From the NCBI GenBank assembly GCA_934456365.1, contig CAKSHC010000006.1, positions 1 through 64,000 on the forward strand: a stretch of DNA of 64,000 nucleotides, written 5' to 3'. The notes beneath the pieces are model-generated. The model saw nothing but the letters and a program-made list of their open reading frames with translations. It searched no databases and was not told the origin of the DNA. Origin of the DNA: an uncultured Eubacteriales bacterium (GTDB lineage Bacteria > Bacillota > Clostridia > Oscillospirales > UMGS1783). Within the stretch, counting starts at the first letter, position 1; every line of letters starts with the position of its first letter. Positions 7,122 through 14,849 of the stretch are shown here, piece by piece. A program made the translations under genes and the position numbers.

Positions 7122-7687
7122 TCGGATTGGATCGGGTTTCCTTTTCCTACGAGGGAAAGGAGGTTTTGCGGGAGCTTTCCTATGAAATCCCCGCCGGAGC
7201 GCGGGTCTTGCTGACCGGCCCCTCCGGCTGCGGGAAAACCACGGTGCTGCGCCTTTTGCTGGGGCTTCTGGAGCCGCAGGCCGGGCGGGTGATCCGGGAG
7301 GAGAGCTGCCGCGCCCTCTTTCAGGAGGATCGGCTTTTGCCCTGGCGCAGCCTGCTGCGGAATCTGACGGTGTGCGGCGTGCCCGAGGAGCGGGCGAGAG
7401 CCCTGCTGGAAGAGCTCGGCCTTTCCGGCCTCTCCGAACGGCGGCCGTCCGAGCTTTCGGGCGGGCAGCGCCGGAGAGCAGCCCTGGCGCGCGCGCTCGG
7501 GTGCGACTGCGGCGCCCTGCTGCTCGACGAGCCCTTCACCGGGCTCGACCCCGAAAGCGCCGATCGGGCTCTTGCCGCTTTGGAAAAATATGCCGCCGGG
7601 CGAACGGTTCTGCTGGTCACCCACGACCGCGCCCTCGGCGAGCGCTTTGCCGGGCAAATCTGGAATCTGGAGAAAACGACAGGCTGA
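7118..7687 (+). CDS. ABC transporter ATP-binding protein
   Basis: 189 residues, short for the family (usually 220-260). Walker A is GPSGCGKTT, the Q-loop FQEDRLLPW is typical of the SsuB/TauB group, the signature is LSGGQRRRAALARAL and Walker B is ALLLDEPF. The H-loop is LLVTHD. The ATG overlaps the permease stop (ATGA). It powers the importer. The C-terminus ends shortly after the H-loop region, so it has no regulatory extension. Confidence 0.9.
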   Translation: MIGLDRVSFSYEGKEVLRELSYEIPAGARVLLTGPSGCGKTTVLRLLLGLLEPQAGRVIREESCRALFQEDRLLPWRSLLRNLTVCGVPEERARALLEELGLSGLSERRPSELSGGQRRRAALARALGCDCGALLLDEPFTGLDPESADRALAALEKYAAGRTVLLVTHDRALGERFAGQIWNLEKTTG

Positions 7688-7703
7688 AAAGCCTGTCGTT
7701 TTC
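7672..7703 (+). terminator. Terminator of the crp-type/ABC operon
   Basis: Arms GAAAACGACAGGCT (7672-7685) and AGCCTGTCGTTTTC (7690-7703) with a GAAA loop. The U-rich part is within the right arm. It overlaps the last codons of the ATPase gene. Confidence 0.75.
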
Positions 7704-7787
7704 AGCATTCTACCGGCAGTAGAGCAGAATTCTCCTGCCGGGCGAGGCGGCAAAACGAGGGGTGGAGCTTCAAAAATCGGAAGTAGG

Positions 7788-7816
7788 TTGGCAAAAAGGA
7801 GCGGCGGGGGTAAACT
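7788..7816 (+). promoter_or_regulatory. Promoter of the SGNH hydrolase gene
   Basis: TTGGCA (7788-7793), 17-bp spacer, TAAACT (7811-7816). The start codon at 7849 follows the purine-rich GGAAGGCAGG. Confidence 0.5.
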
Positions 7817-7848
7817 AAGGGCAGCAAAACAGGAAGGCAGGTGCCGGG

Positions 7849-8505
7849 ATGAGCAAGCTTTGGATTTTTGGAGATTCAATTCTGAAAGGCGTGACGATGG
7901 ACGCCTCGGGGCGTTATGTGCTCTGTCAGAGCCGGAATTTTGATACGCTCGCCGAGGCGGGCGTGGAGGTCTGCAACCGCTCCAAAATGGGCGCCACGGT
8001 GGATAAGGGCGCGCAGATCGTGGAAAAGAGCGAGGGAGTGGACGGGCTGGTGCTGCTGGAATACGGCGGCAACGACTGCGATTACGACTGGGAAAGCATC
8101 GCGCAAAACCCGCAGGGCGAGCATGAGCCCAAGCTTTCGCTTTCTTCTTATAAGGAGATCTACCGCAAGCTGATCCGCTCGCTCAAGCAGGCCGGGCGGC
8201 AGGTGATGCTCTGCGCGCTGCCGCCGATCGACGCGGTGAAGTATTTTGCCCACATCACCAAAGACCGGGCGGCGGAAAATATCCTGAAATGGCTCGGCGA
8301 CGTGAGCATGCTGTCGCGCTGGCAGGAGATCTACAGCGCCGCCGTGCGCGAGCTGGCGCTGGAAGAGGGCTGCCCTCTGGTGGATCTTCGCACGCCGTTT
8401 CTGGAATCGCACCGCTTCGAGGAGCTTCTGAGCGCCGACGGGATCCATCCCACCCAGGCCGGCCACGATCTGATCGAGCGCACGCTGCGGGCGGCCGTTT
8501 GTTGA
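7849..8505 (+). CDS. SGNH/GDSL-family hydrolase
   Basis: 218 residues, probably an esterase or acetyl hydrolase in the cytoplasm (no signal peptide). Block I is FGDSI with catalytic Ser10, block III is YGGND with Asn75, and block V is DGIHPT with Asp197 and His200; the Gly of block II lies near residue 49. It is transcribed alone between two terminator/promoter regions, so context gives no substrate. Confidence 0.8.
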   Translation: MSKLWIFGDSILKGVTMDASGRYVLCQSRNFDTLAEAGVEVCNRSKMGATVDKGAQIVEKSEGVDGLVLLEYGGNDCDYDWESIAQNPQGEHEPKLSLSSYKEIYRKLIRSLKQAGRQVMLCALPPIDAVKYFAHITKDRAAENILKWLGDVSMLSRWQEIYSAAVRELALEEGCPLVDLRTPFLESHRFEELLSADGIHPTQAGHDLIERTLRAAVC

Positions 8506-8557
8506 AAAGTGACGAAGGCGCGCAAAAAATCCGGCTAACTTTTCATGGGAAAAGGGC

Positions 8558-8586
8558 TTGCAAAACGCGCCGGTCGATGATAGAAT
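8558..8586 (+). promoter_or_regulatory. Promoter of the riboswitch-xpt transcript
   Basis: TTGCAA (8558-8563), 17-bp spacer, TAGAAT (8581-8586). Transcription would start near 8593, about 20 nt before the aptamer. Confidence 0.75.
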
Positions 8587-8610
8587 AACGGTGTCGAAAA
8601 AATTGCATAG

Positions 8611-8679
8611 TTGCCAATATAAGTTCGGATGGATCGGCCCGAACGTTTCTACCGCACGCCACAGATGCGACTATTGGTT
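8611..8679 (+). ncRNA. Purine riboswitch aptamer, guanine/xanthine type
   Basis: P1 pairs CCAATA (8614-8619) with TATTGG (8672-8677). P2 pairs GTTCGG (8623-8628) with CCGAAC (8639-8644), its loop keeping the GGAT-CGG kissing motif. The invariant junction GTTTCTAC is at 8645-8652, P3 is CGCA (8653-8656) with TGCG (8666-8669), and the J3/1 residue that reads the base is C8671, the cytosine of guanine-type switches (adenine types have U). It precedes xpt. Confidence 0.9.
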
Positions 8680-8720
8680 TCTTCTCCCTTCCCGGGGCCG
8701 GGAAGGCGGGTTTTATTGGC

Positions 8721-8748
8721 AACAGACTAAGAGATTAGTCTGTTTTTT
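8721..8748 (+). terminator. Riboswitch expression-platform terminator
   Basis: Arms AACAGACTAA (8721-8730) and TTAGTCTGTT (8735-8744) with loop GAGA, then TTTT. The segment TATTGGCAA (8714-8722) is perfectly complementary to TTGCCAATA (8611-8619), the 5' strand of P1, so it can compete with P1. A GC-rich hairpin (8687-8706) lies between. Guanine binding should favour P1 and free the terminator, switching xpt off. Confidence 0.8.
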
Positions 8749-8772
8749 GTTTTTCGCGGAAAGGCGGCGGCG

Positions 8773-9351
8773 ATGAAAGCATTAGAGGAAAAAATCAAGC
8801 GGGAGGGGCAGGCGCTCCCGGGCAACATTCTGCGGGTGGGGTCCTTCCTCAATCAGCAGATCGACTGCGATTTTATGATGGAGATCGGGCGGGAGATCGC
8901 CCGGCTCTACGAGGGTTACGGCGTGGATCGGATCCTGACGGTGGAAGCCTCGGGAATCGCGATTGCGCTGGCCGCGGGCGCGGCGATGCACAAGCCCTGC
9001 GTGTTTGCGAAAAAATACCGCACCGGCAATGTGGCGGGCGAAACCTACCAGACAACGGTGCATTCCTTCACCCACGGGAACGACTACCAGATGGTGGTCG
9101 CCAAGGAATATCTTCCCGCCGGGGAGCGCGTTTTGCTGGTGGATGATTTTCTGGCCAACGGCGCGGCGCTCGAAGGGCTGCTGGAGATCGTGCGGCAGGC
9201 CGGCGCGCAGGCCGTGGGCGCGGCGGTCGCCATCGAAAAAGGCTTTCAGGACGGCGGCGCGCGGCTGCGCGGTACCGGTATCCGGGTGGAATCGCTGGCT
9301 ATCGTCGAGAGCATGGACGAAGGCCGGATCCTCTTCCGGGCTCAGGATTGA
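8773..9351 (+). CDS. xpt: Xanthine phosphoribosyltransferase
   Basis: 192 residues, the usual length. It converts xanthine plus PRPP to XMP in purine salvage. The N-terminus MKALEEKIKREGQAL and the segment ILRVGSFLNQQID are characteristic, and the PRPP-binding loop is VLLVDDFLANGA with the two adjacent acidic residues. The ATG at 8773 follows GGCGGCGG, a modest ribosome binding site. A guanine riboswitch directly upstream matches the known control of xpt in Firmicutes. A nucleoside importer follows 45 nt downstream. Confidence 0.95.
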   Translation: MKALEEKIKREGQALPGNILRVGSFLNQQIDCDFMMEIGREIARLYEGYGVDRILTVEASGIAIALAAGAAMHKPCVFAKKYRTGNVAGETYQTTVHSFTHGNDYQMVVAKEYLPAGERVLLVDDFLANGAALEGLLEIVRQAGAQAVGAAVAIEKGFQDGGARLRGTGIRVESLAIVESMDEGRILFRAQD

Positions 9352-9369
9352 TGTAAATTTATTTTACAT
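9351..9369. promoter_or_regulatory. AT-rich palindrome between xpt and the BMP gene
   Basis: ATGTAAA (9351-9357) and TTTACAT (9363-9369) form a perfect 7-bp inverted repeat. There is no T-run, so it looks more like a protein site or mRNA processing hairpin than a terminator. Confidence 0.3.
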
Positions 9370-9396
9370 AAAAAAATTAAGGGAGAAGAAAGCAAC

Positions 9397-10674
9397 ATGA
9401 AAAAGATCGTATCCGCTCTGCTCGTCGTTCTGATGCTCGTCGGTCTGGCTGCCTGCGGTTCGCAGACCCCGACCTCGTCCGACCCCACTCCTTCGGGCTC
9501 CGGCTCGGATGAGCTTCAGCCGGTTTCCACCGAGCTGATTCAGTTTGACAGCAACCTCGACCTCTCCAAGGTCAAGATCGGCGTGATCTTCCTGCACGAT
9601 CCCAACATGTCCACCTACGACAACAACTTCTATCAGGCGATCCTGGCCGCTCAGAAAACCCTCGGCCTGACCGACGATCAGCTCGTCTTCAAGTGGAACA
9701 TCCCCGAAGACGGCACCGATTGCTACGACACCGCCTGCGAAATGGTGGACGCCGGCTGCAACATCGTGTTCGGCGACAGCTTCGGCTATGAGTCCAACCT
9801 CAAGCAGGTGGCTCAGAACAATCCCAACGTGCAGGTCTGCCATGCGACCGGCACCAACGCCATCGTCGCCGGCCTCGCAAACTACCACAATGCTTTTGCC
9901 TCCATTTATGAAGGCCGCTATCTGGCCGGTGTCGCCGCCGGGATGAAGATCAACGAAATGATCAACTCCGGCACGATCACCGCCGAGAAGGCCAAGATCG
10001 GCTATGTCGGCGCTTTCCCCTATGCCGAAGTGAAGTCCGGCTACACCTCCTTCTTCCTCGGCGCCCGCTCGGTTTGCCCGTCGGTCACCATGGAAGTGGT
10101 CTACACCAACTCCTGGTTTGATATCGCCCTCGAGAAGGAAGGCGCTCTCAAGCTCATCAACGACGGCTGCGTCCTCATCAGCCAGCATGCCGACTCCGAA
10201 GGCGCTCCGAAGGCCTGCGAGGAAGTGGGCGTGCCCAACGTGGCTTATAACGTGGACACCACCAACCTCGGCCCCAACACCGCTCTGATCTCCTCCAAGA
10301 TCAACTGGGAGCCCTACTTCGAAATGATCATCAAGTGCGTGGCTTCCGGCAAAGCCATCCCGACCGACTGGTGCGGCACCCTCAAGACCGGCTCGGTGCA
10401 GCTGACCGCTCTCAATGAGAAGGCCGCTGCCGAGGGCACCCAGAAAGCCATCGACGACGCCAAGGCCCAGCTCGAAGCCGGCACCGTCAAGGTGTACGAC
10501 ACCAAGAACTTCAAGGTGGACGGCAAGGAACTGGCGACCTACCTGGCCGACGTCAAGGATATGGGCGACTTCCAGCCGGAAACCGAAGTCATCAAAAACG
10601 GCAGCTTCCTGGAAAGCTACTATCGCTCGGCTCCTTACTTCGATCTTCTGATCGACGGGATCACCGAGAAGTAA
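9397..10674 (+). CDS. BMP-family nucleoside-binding lipoprotein
   Basis: 425 residues. The signal peptide ends at the lipobox LVGLAACGS (Cys20), followed by a Ser/Thr/Pro linker. The rest is the Bmp/PnrA fold of ABC nucleoside-binding proteins: KIGVIFLHDPN at the start, then GCNIVFGDSFGYE and KIGYVGAFPYAEV. The gene follows xpt with no clear terminator and precedes an ATPase and two permeases of the matching BMP-type importer. A terminator after it probably makes the lipoprotein more abundant than the rest. Substrate: purine nucleosides, inferred from family and riboswitch context. Confidence 0.88.
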   Translation: MKKIVSALLVVLMLVGLAACGSQTPTSSDPTPSGSGSDELQPVSTELIQFDSNLDLSKVKIGVIFLHDPNMSTYDNNFYQAILAAQKTLGLTDDQLVFKWNIPEDGTDCYDTACEMVDAGCNIVFGDSFGYESNLKQVAQNNPNVQVCHATGTNAIVAGLANYHNAFASIYEGRYLAGVAAGMKINEMINSGTITAEKAKIGYVGAFPYAEVKSGYTSFFLGARSVCPSVTMEVVYTNSWFDIALEKEGALKLINDGCVLISQHADSEGAPKACEEVGVPNVAYNVDTTNLGPNTALISSKINWEPYFEMIIKCVASGKAIPTDWCGTLKTGSVQLTALNEKAAAEGTQKAIDDAKAQLEAGTVKVYDTKNFKVDGKELATYLADVKDMGDFQPETEVIKNGSFLESYYRSAPYFDLLIDGITEK

Positions 10675-10695
10675 GAACCAAAACCGAAAAGGGCA

Positions 10696-10727
10696 GGGCG
10701 GAGCTTGGCTCCGCCCCGGCCTTTTTT
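10696..10727 (+). terminator. Intra-operon terminator after the BMP lipoprotein gene
   Basis: Arms GGGCGGAGC (10696-10704) and GCTCCGCCC (10708-10716), then CGGCC and TTTTTT (10722-10727). The downstream ATPase has no obvious promoter of its own, so read-through is likely. Confidence 0.85.
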
Positions 10728-10795
10728 CATTTTTTATCCAGCCCTGAAAAAAGGAACCGGCTTTTTTGAGGGCTGAAGCAGAGGAGGATGTGCTT

Positions 10796-12331
10796 GTGAG
10801 CGAAAAAGCTCTGGAATTGAGAAATATCTGCAAGCAGTTCGGCTCCATCCGGGCCAACCACAACGTTTGCCTGGATGTGCGCAAGGGCGAAATTCTATCG
10901 GTTCTGGGGGAAAACGGCAGCGGAAAAACCACGCTGATGAATATGATCTCGGGCATCTATTTCCCCGATTCGGGTCAGATCTTCATCAACGGCGAAGAGG
11001 TCGCCATCCGCTCCCCGAAAGACGCGTTTGCCCATCGCATCGGCATGGTGCATCAGCATTTCAAGCTGGTCGACGTCTTCACCGCGGCGGAAAACATCGA
11101 GCTGGGCCTCAAAGGCCGGCTGGATCTGAAGAGTTCGTCCCGCCGGATCCGGGAAATCGCCGAGAAATACGGGTTTGATGTGGATCCCGAAAAGAAGATC
11201 TATTCCATGTCCGTTTCCGAAAAGCAAACGGTGGAGATCCTCAAGGTGCTCTACCGCGGCGCGGATATCCTGATCCTCGACGAGCCCACAGCCGTGCTGA
11301 CTCCGCAGGAGATCGATAAGCTGTTTGCCGTTTTGCGCCGGATGCGCGAAGACGGAAAATCCATCATCATCATCACCCATAAGCTGGCCGAGGTCATGGC
11401 CCTGTCCGACCGGGTCTCGGTTTTGCGCAAGGGCGAATACATCGGCACCGTTCAAACCTCTGAAACCACCGTTTCCGAGCTGACCGAAATGATGGTGGGC
11501 CGTAAAGTGACGCTGGATATCGAGCGCACTGAGCCCGTCTCCCCGGTGGAGCGGCTGCGGGTTTCGGGCCTGACCAGCCTGGGCGAACACGGCCAGCGGG
11601 TGCTGGACGGCGTGGATTTCACCGCCTATTCGGGCGAGATCCTCGGTATCGCCGGCGTGGCCGGCTCGGGGCAGAAGGAGCTTTTGGAAACCATTGCCGG
11701 GCTTTCCGTGCCCGAAACGGGCGAGATCCATTACAACGATCCCAAAACCGGCCGGGTCGAGGACCTGCGCAACAAAACGCCGCTTCAGATCCGCGACCTG
11801 GGCGTCCGGCTCTCCTTTGTGCCGGAAGACCGGCTCGGCATGGGCCTTGTCGGCAATATGGATATCGTGGATAATATGATGCTGCGTTCCTATACCCACG
11901 GGCGCACTCCCTTCCTCGAGCGGCGCGAGCCGCACGACCTGGCCGATTCGATCGTGCGCGAGCTGGAGGTTTCCACCCCCGGCCTGACCACCCCCGTGCG
12001 CCAGCTTTCGGGCGGCAACGTTCAGAAGGTGCTGGTGGGGCGCGAGATCGCGGCGGCCCCGAGCGTGCTGATGGCGGCCTACCCCGTGCGCGGGCTCGAC
12101 ATCAACTCCTCCTATATGATCTACCACCTTCTCAATGAGCAGAAAAAGCGCGGCGTGGCCGTGATTTTCGTGGGCGAGGATTTGGATGTGCTGCTGGCTT
12201 TGTGCGATAAGATCCTCGTGATGTGCAACGGACGGGTGACCGGGCTTTTGGACGCACGCGAAGCGACCAAGGAGCAGGTCGGCCTGCTGATGACCAAGAC
12301 CGAAGGAGGCGACACGAATGCAAACGACTGA
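10796..12331 (+). CDS. BMP-type nucleoside ABC transporter, two-domain ATP-binding protein
   Basis: 511 residues with two fused nucleotide-binding domains. Domain 1 has a complete set: Walker A GENGSGKTT, signature MSVSEKQTVEI and Walker B ILILDEPTAVL. Domain 2 has the degenerate Walker A GVAGSGQKE, signature LSGGNVQKV, and AAYPVRGLD in place of Walker B; this asymmetry is normal for the sugar/nucleoside group. GTG 10796 is taken as start because GAGGAGG lies 8 nt before it; a TTG at 10766 would precede that site. The permease gene begins 14 nt before its stop. Confidence 0.9.
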   Translation: MSEKALELRNICKQFGSIRANHNVCLDVRKGEILSVLGENGSGKTTLMNMISGIYFPDSGQIFINGEEVAIRSPKDAFAHRIGMVHQHFKLVDVFTAAENIELGLKGRLDLKSSSRRIREIAEKYGFDVDPEKKIYSMSVSEKQTVEILKVLYRGADILILDEPTAVLTPQEIDKLFAVLRRMREDGKSIIIITHKLAEVMALSDRVSVLRKGEYIGTVQTSETTVSELTEMMVGRKVTLDIERTEPVSPVERLRVSGLTSLGEHGQRVLDGVDFTAYSGEILGIAGVAGSGQKELLETIAGLSVPETGEIHYNDPKTGRVEDLRNKTPLQIRDLGVRLSFVPEDRLGMGLVGNMDIVDNMMLRSYTHGRTPFLERREPHDLADSIVRELEVSTPGLTTPVRQLSGGNVQKVLVGREIAAAPSVLMAAYPVRGLDINSSYMIYHLLNEQKKRGVAVIFVGEDLDVLLALCDKILVMCNGRVTGLLDAREATKEQVGLLMTKTEGGDTNAND

Positions 12332-13427
12332 GAGAGAAGTCCGCGAGCCGTGGCTGCATATCACCAAGCGCCGCGCTCCGATCATCTGGTGGAAAGCCTG
12401 GCTGATCCGCCTTCTGGCTGTGGTGGCGGCGCTGGCCGTCTGCTCGGTTCTGATCGTGGTGATGACCGGCATCAACCCGCTGGAAATGTATGCCACCATG
12501 TTTAAGGGGTCGTTCAGCACCTCCCGGAAGTTCTGGGTACTGCTCCAGAAAACGGCCATGCTCCTGTGCATCGCGCTGGCGGTGACCCCGGCCTTCAAAA
12601 TGCGCTTTTGGAACCTCGGCGCCGAAGGTCAGGTGCTGGCCGGCGGGCTGGCCTGCGTCGCCTGCCTGTTTTATATCAAAACATTGCCCTCCTGGGCCCT
12701 GATCCTGATCATGCTGGTCTGCTCGATTTTGGGCGGAATGCTTTGGGCGCTGCTTCCCGGCTGGTTTAAGGCGGCCTGGAACACCAACGAAACACTCTTT
12801 ACCCTGATGATGAATTATGTGGCCATCCAGCTGGTTTCCTTCTGCATCGCGGTCTGGGTGCCAAGCGGCTCGGGAACGCTGCCTATTCTCAATTCCAACA
12901 ACCGACTGGGATGGCTTCCCTTTCTCGGCGGAAACCAGTATTTGATCAATATCCTGGTGGTGGCGGCGGTGACGGTGGCCATGTTCGTCTACCTGCGCTA
13001 TTCCAAGCACGGCTATGAAATCGCGGTCGTGGGCGAAAGCCAGAACACGGCGCGCTACAGCGGCATCAACGTCAAAAAGGTGATCGTGCGCACGGCTCTC
13101 CTCTCGGGTGGTCTCTGCGGCCTCTGCGGCTTCCTTTTGGTGGCCGGCGGCGGCCACACCATCTCTACCGGTCTGGCCGGAGGAAACGGCTTTACAGCGG
13201 TTCTGGTCTCGTGGCTCGCCAAATTTAACCCGATCGTGATGGTTCTCACTTCGGCTATGATCGTGTTCCTGCAGCGCGGTGCGGCCGAAATCGCCACCGC
13301 CTTCCGGCTGGACGACAGCATCTCAGATATCGTGACCGGCATCATCCTGATCTTCATCATCGGAAGTGAATTCTTCATCCAGTATCAGCTGCATTTCCGT
13401 AAATTCCGGAAGGAGGTCCAAAAATGA
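12318..13427 (+). CDS. Nucleoside ABC transporter permease (first subunit)
   Basis: 369 residues with about nine or ten membrane segments and the BPD_transp_2 pattern (NLGAEGQVLAGGLA, GENPNTARYSGI-like motif GESQNTARYSGINVKK). It forms the membrane channel with the next gene product. The ATG lies inside the end of the ATPase gene and follows GAAGGAGG. Confidence 0.9.
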   Translation: MQTTEREVREPWLHITKRRAPIIWWKAWLIRLLAVVAALAVCSVLIVVMTGINPLEMYATMFKGSFSTSRKFWVLLQKTAMLLCIALAVTPAFKMRFWNLGAEGQVLAGGLACVACLFYIKTLPSWALILIMLVCSILGGMLWALLPGWFKAAWNTNETLFTLMMNYVAIQLVSFCIAVWVPSGSGTLPILNSNNRLGWLPFLGGNQYLINILVVAAVTVAMFVYLRYSKHGYEIAVVGESQNTARYSGINVKKVIVRTALLSGGLCGLCGFLLVAGGGHTISTGLAGGNGFTAVLVSWLAKFNPIVMVLTSAMIVFLQRGAAEIATAFRLDDSISDIVTGIILIFIIGSEFFIQYQLHFRKFRKEVQK

Positions 13428-14407
13428 TCGATTGGATCGCGCATTTCATCTCGGCGTCCATCATCCAGGGCACACCCCTGCTCTTTGGCGCCACCGGCGA
13501 AATTCTTACCGAAAAGAGCGGCAACCTTAACCTCGGCATCCCCGGCATCATGTATGTCGGCGGTATTTCGGGCATCATCGGCGGCTATCTCTATGAGCAC
13601 TTCTGCCCCAATCCGAACACCTTCCTGCTGGTTCTGATCCCGTTTTTGGCCGCCCTTGTGGGCGCCGGCCTGATGGCTCTGATCTACAGCTTCGTCACCA
13701 TCACCCTGCGGGCCAATCAGAACGTGACCGGCCTGGCGCTGACCACCCTCGGCCTCGGCGTCGGCAACTTCTTCGGCGGCTCGCTGCTCGGCTTTTTCGG
13801 TGAAAGCGGCTCGATCGCCTTGAACGCCACGGGTGCTGCCTTCAAAACGCCTCTGCCCTTCGCTAAGGACCTCGGCCTTTTCGGCGAAACCTTCCTCTCC
13901 TTCGGCTTTATGGTGTATCTCGCCATCGCGGTGGCCATCGTCTGCTCGCTGGTCATCAAGCGCACCCGCGTCGGCCTCAACCTGCGCGCCGTGGGTGAAA
14001 ATCCCGCCACAGCCGATGCCGCCGGCATCAACGTCATTCGCTATAAATATGTCTCCACCGTGCTCGGCGGCTCGATCGCCGGCCTCGGCGGGCTCTATTT
14101 CGTGATGGACTATATCGGCGGTACCTGGACCAACAACGGCTTCGGCGATCGGGGCTGGCTGGCCGTGGCCATCGTGATCTTCGCTTTGTGGAAGCCCATC
14201 GCCGGTATTTGGAGCTCCTATATCTTCGGCGGCCTTTATATCTGCTGCGTGATGATCCCCGGGCTGAGCAGCAGCGCCAAGGAGCTTATTAAAATGGCCC
14301 CCTATGCGGTCACCATTCTCGTCCTGCTGGTTACCAGCGCCCGTAAAAAACGCGAAAACCAGCCGCCCGCGCATTTGGGCCTTTCCTATTTCCGCGAAGA
14401 ACGCTAA
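13424..14407 (+). CDS. Nucleoside ABC transporter permease (second subunit)
   Basis: 327 residues, about nine membrane segments. 'NLGIPGIMYVGG' and 'GENPATADAAGINV' are the two hallmark loops of BMP-type permeases. The ATG overlaps the preceding stop (ATGA) and a terminator follows directly, so it closes the nucleoside import operon. Confidence 0.9.
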   Translation: MIDWIAHFISASIIQGTPLLFGATGEILTEKSGNLNLGIPGIMYVGGISGIIGGYLYEHFCPNPNTFLLVLIPFLAALVGAGLMALIYSFVTITLRANQNVTGLALTTLGLGVGNFFGGSLLGFFGESGSIALNATGAAFKTPLPFAKDLGLFGETFLSFGFMVYLAIAVAIVCSLVIKRTRVGLNLRAVGENPATADAAGINVIRYKYVSTVLGGSIAGLGGLYFVMDYIGGTWTNNGFGDRGWLAVAIVIFALWKPIAGIWSSYIFGGLYICCVMIPGLSSSAKELIKMAPYAVTILVLLVTSARKKRENQPPAHLGLSYFREER

Positions 14408-14435
14408 AAAAAGGCCTCTTTTGAGAGGCCTTTTT
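14408..14435 (+). terminator. Terminator of the nucleoside importer operon
   Basis: Arms AAAAAGGCCTCT (14408-14419) and AGAGGCCTTTTT (14424-14435), loop TTTG. It starts right after the permease stop codon. Confidence 0.9.
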
Positions 14436-14457
14436 CTTTGAAAGGAGAGTATTTTTC

Positions 14458-14754
14458 ATGACCCGTCATATCATTCTCTGGAAGCTCAACGAGAGCCTTT
14501 CCCCCGAGGAAAAGGCCCGGGTGATGACCGATATCCGCGAGGGGCTGGAGGGGCTTTCCGGCAAGATCCCCGGCCTTCTCTTCATCCGGGTGCTCACCCC
14601 CGCCCTTTCCTCCTCCACCGCCGACCTCATGCTCGATTCCACCTTCGCTTCGCCCGAGGCCTTCGCGCTTTATAAGGAGCACCCCGCCCACCTCGAGGTG
14701 GCCAACGAACGGGTGCGCCCCTTTGTTCAGGTGCGCTTGTCCTTCGACTATTAA
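14458..14754 (+). CDS. Dabb-domain (stress-responsive alpha/beta barrel) protein
   Basis: 98 residues. The opening MTRHIILWKLNE and the closing VANERVRPFVQVRLSFDY match the Dabb ferredoxin-like fold, which forms a dimeric barrel. Family members range from stress proteins to polyketide cyclases, so the reaction cannot be stated. GAAAGGAGAG precedes the ATG. The gene sits alone between a terminator and an inverted repeat. Confidence 0.8.
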   Translation: MTRHIILWKLNESLSPEEKARVMTDIREGLEGLSGKIPGLLFIRVLTPALSSSTADLMLDSTFASPEAFALYKEHPAHLEVANERVRPFVQVRLSFDY

Positions 14755-14803
14755 CAAAGATTTCATATTTTGTTAACATCTTGCCCCTCTTTTACGATAC
14801 AAT
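14751..14803 (+). promoter_or_regulatory. Inverted repeat and weak promoter before the E2-like gene
   Basis: TTAACAAA (14751-14758) and TTTGTTAA (14769-14776) form a perfect inverted repeat. The right arm overlaps a possible -35 (TTAACA 14773-14778) with a -10 TACAAT at 14798-14803, 19-bp spacer. The repeat could be an operator or a weak terminator for the upstream gene. Confidence 0.4.
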
Positions 14804-14849
14804 AGGATACGACAAAAAGTCGAAATCTGCAAAAAAAGAAGGTTCTCCT

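Noticed and set aside
8503..8545. Hairpin TGAAAAGT/ACTTTTCA after the SGNH hydrolase gene
   Set aside because: Loop of about 27 nt, AT-rich 8-bp stem and no T-run; too weak to call a terminator.
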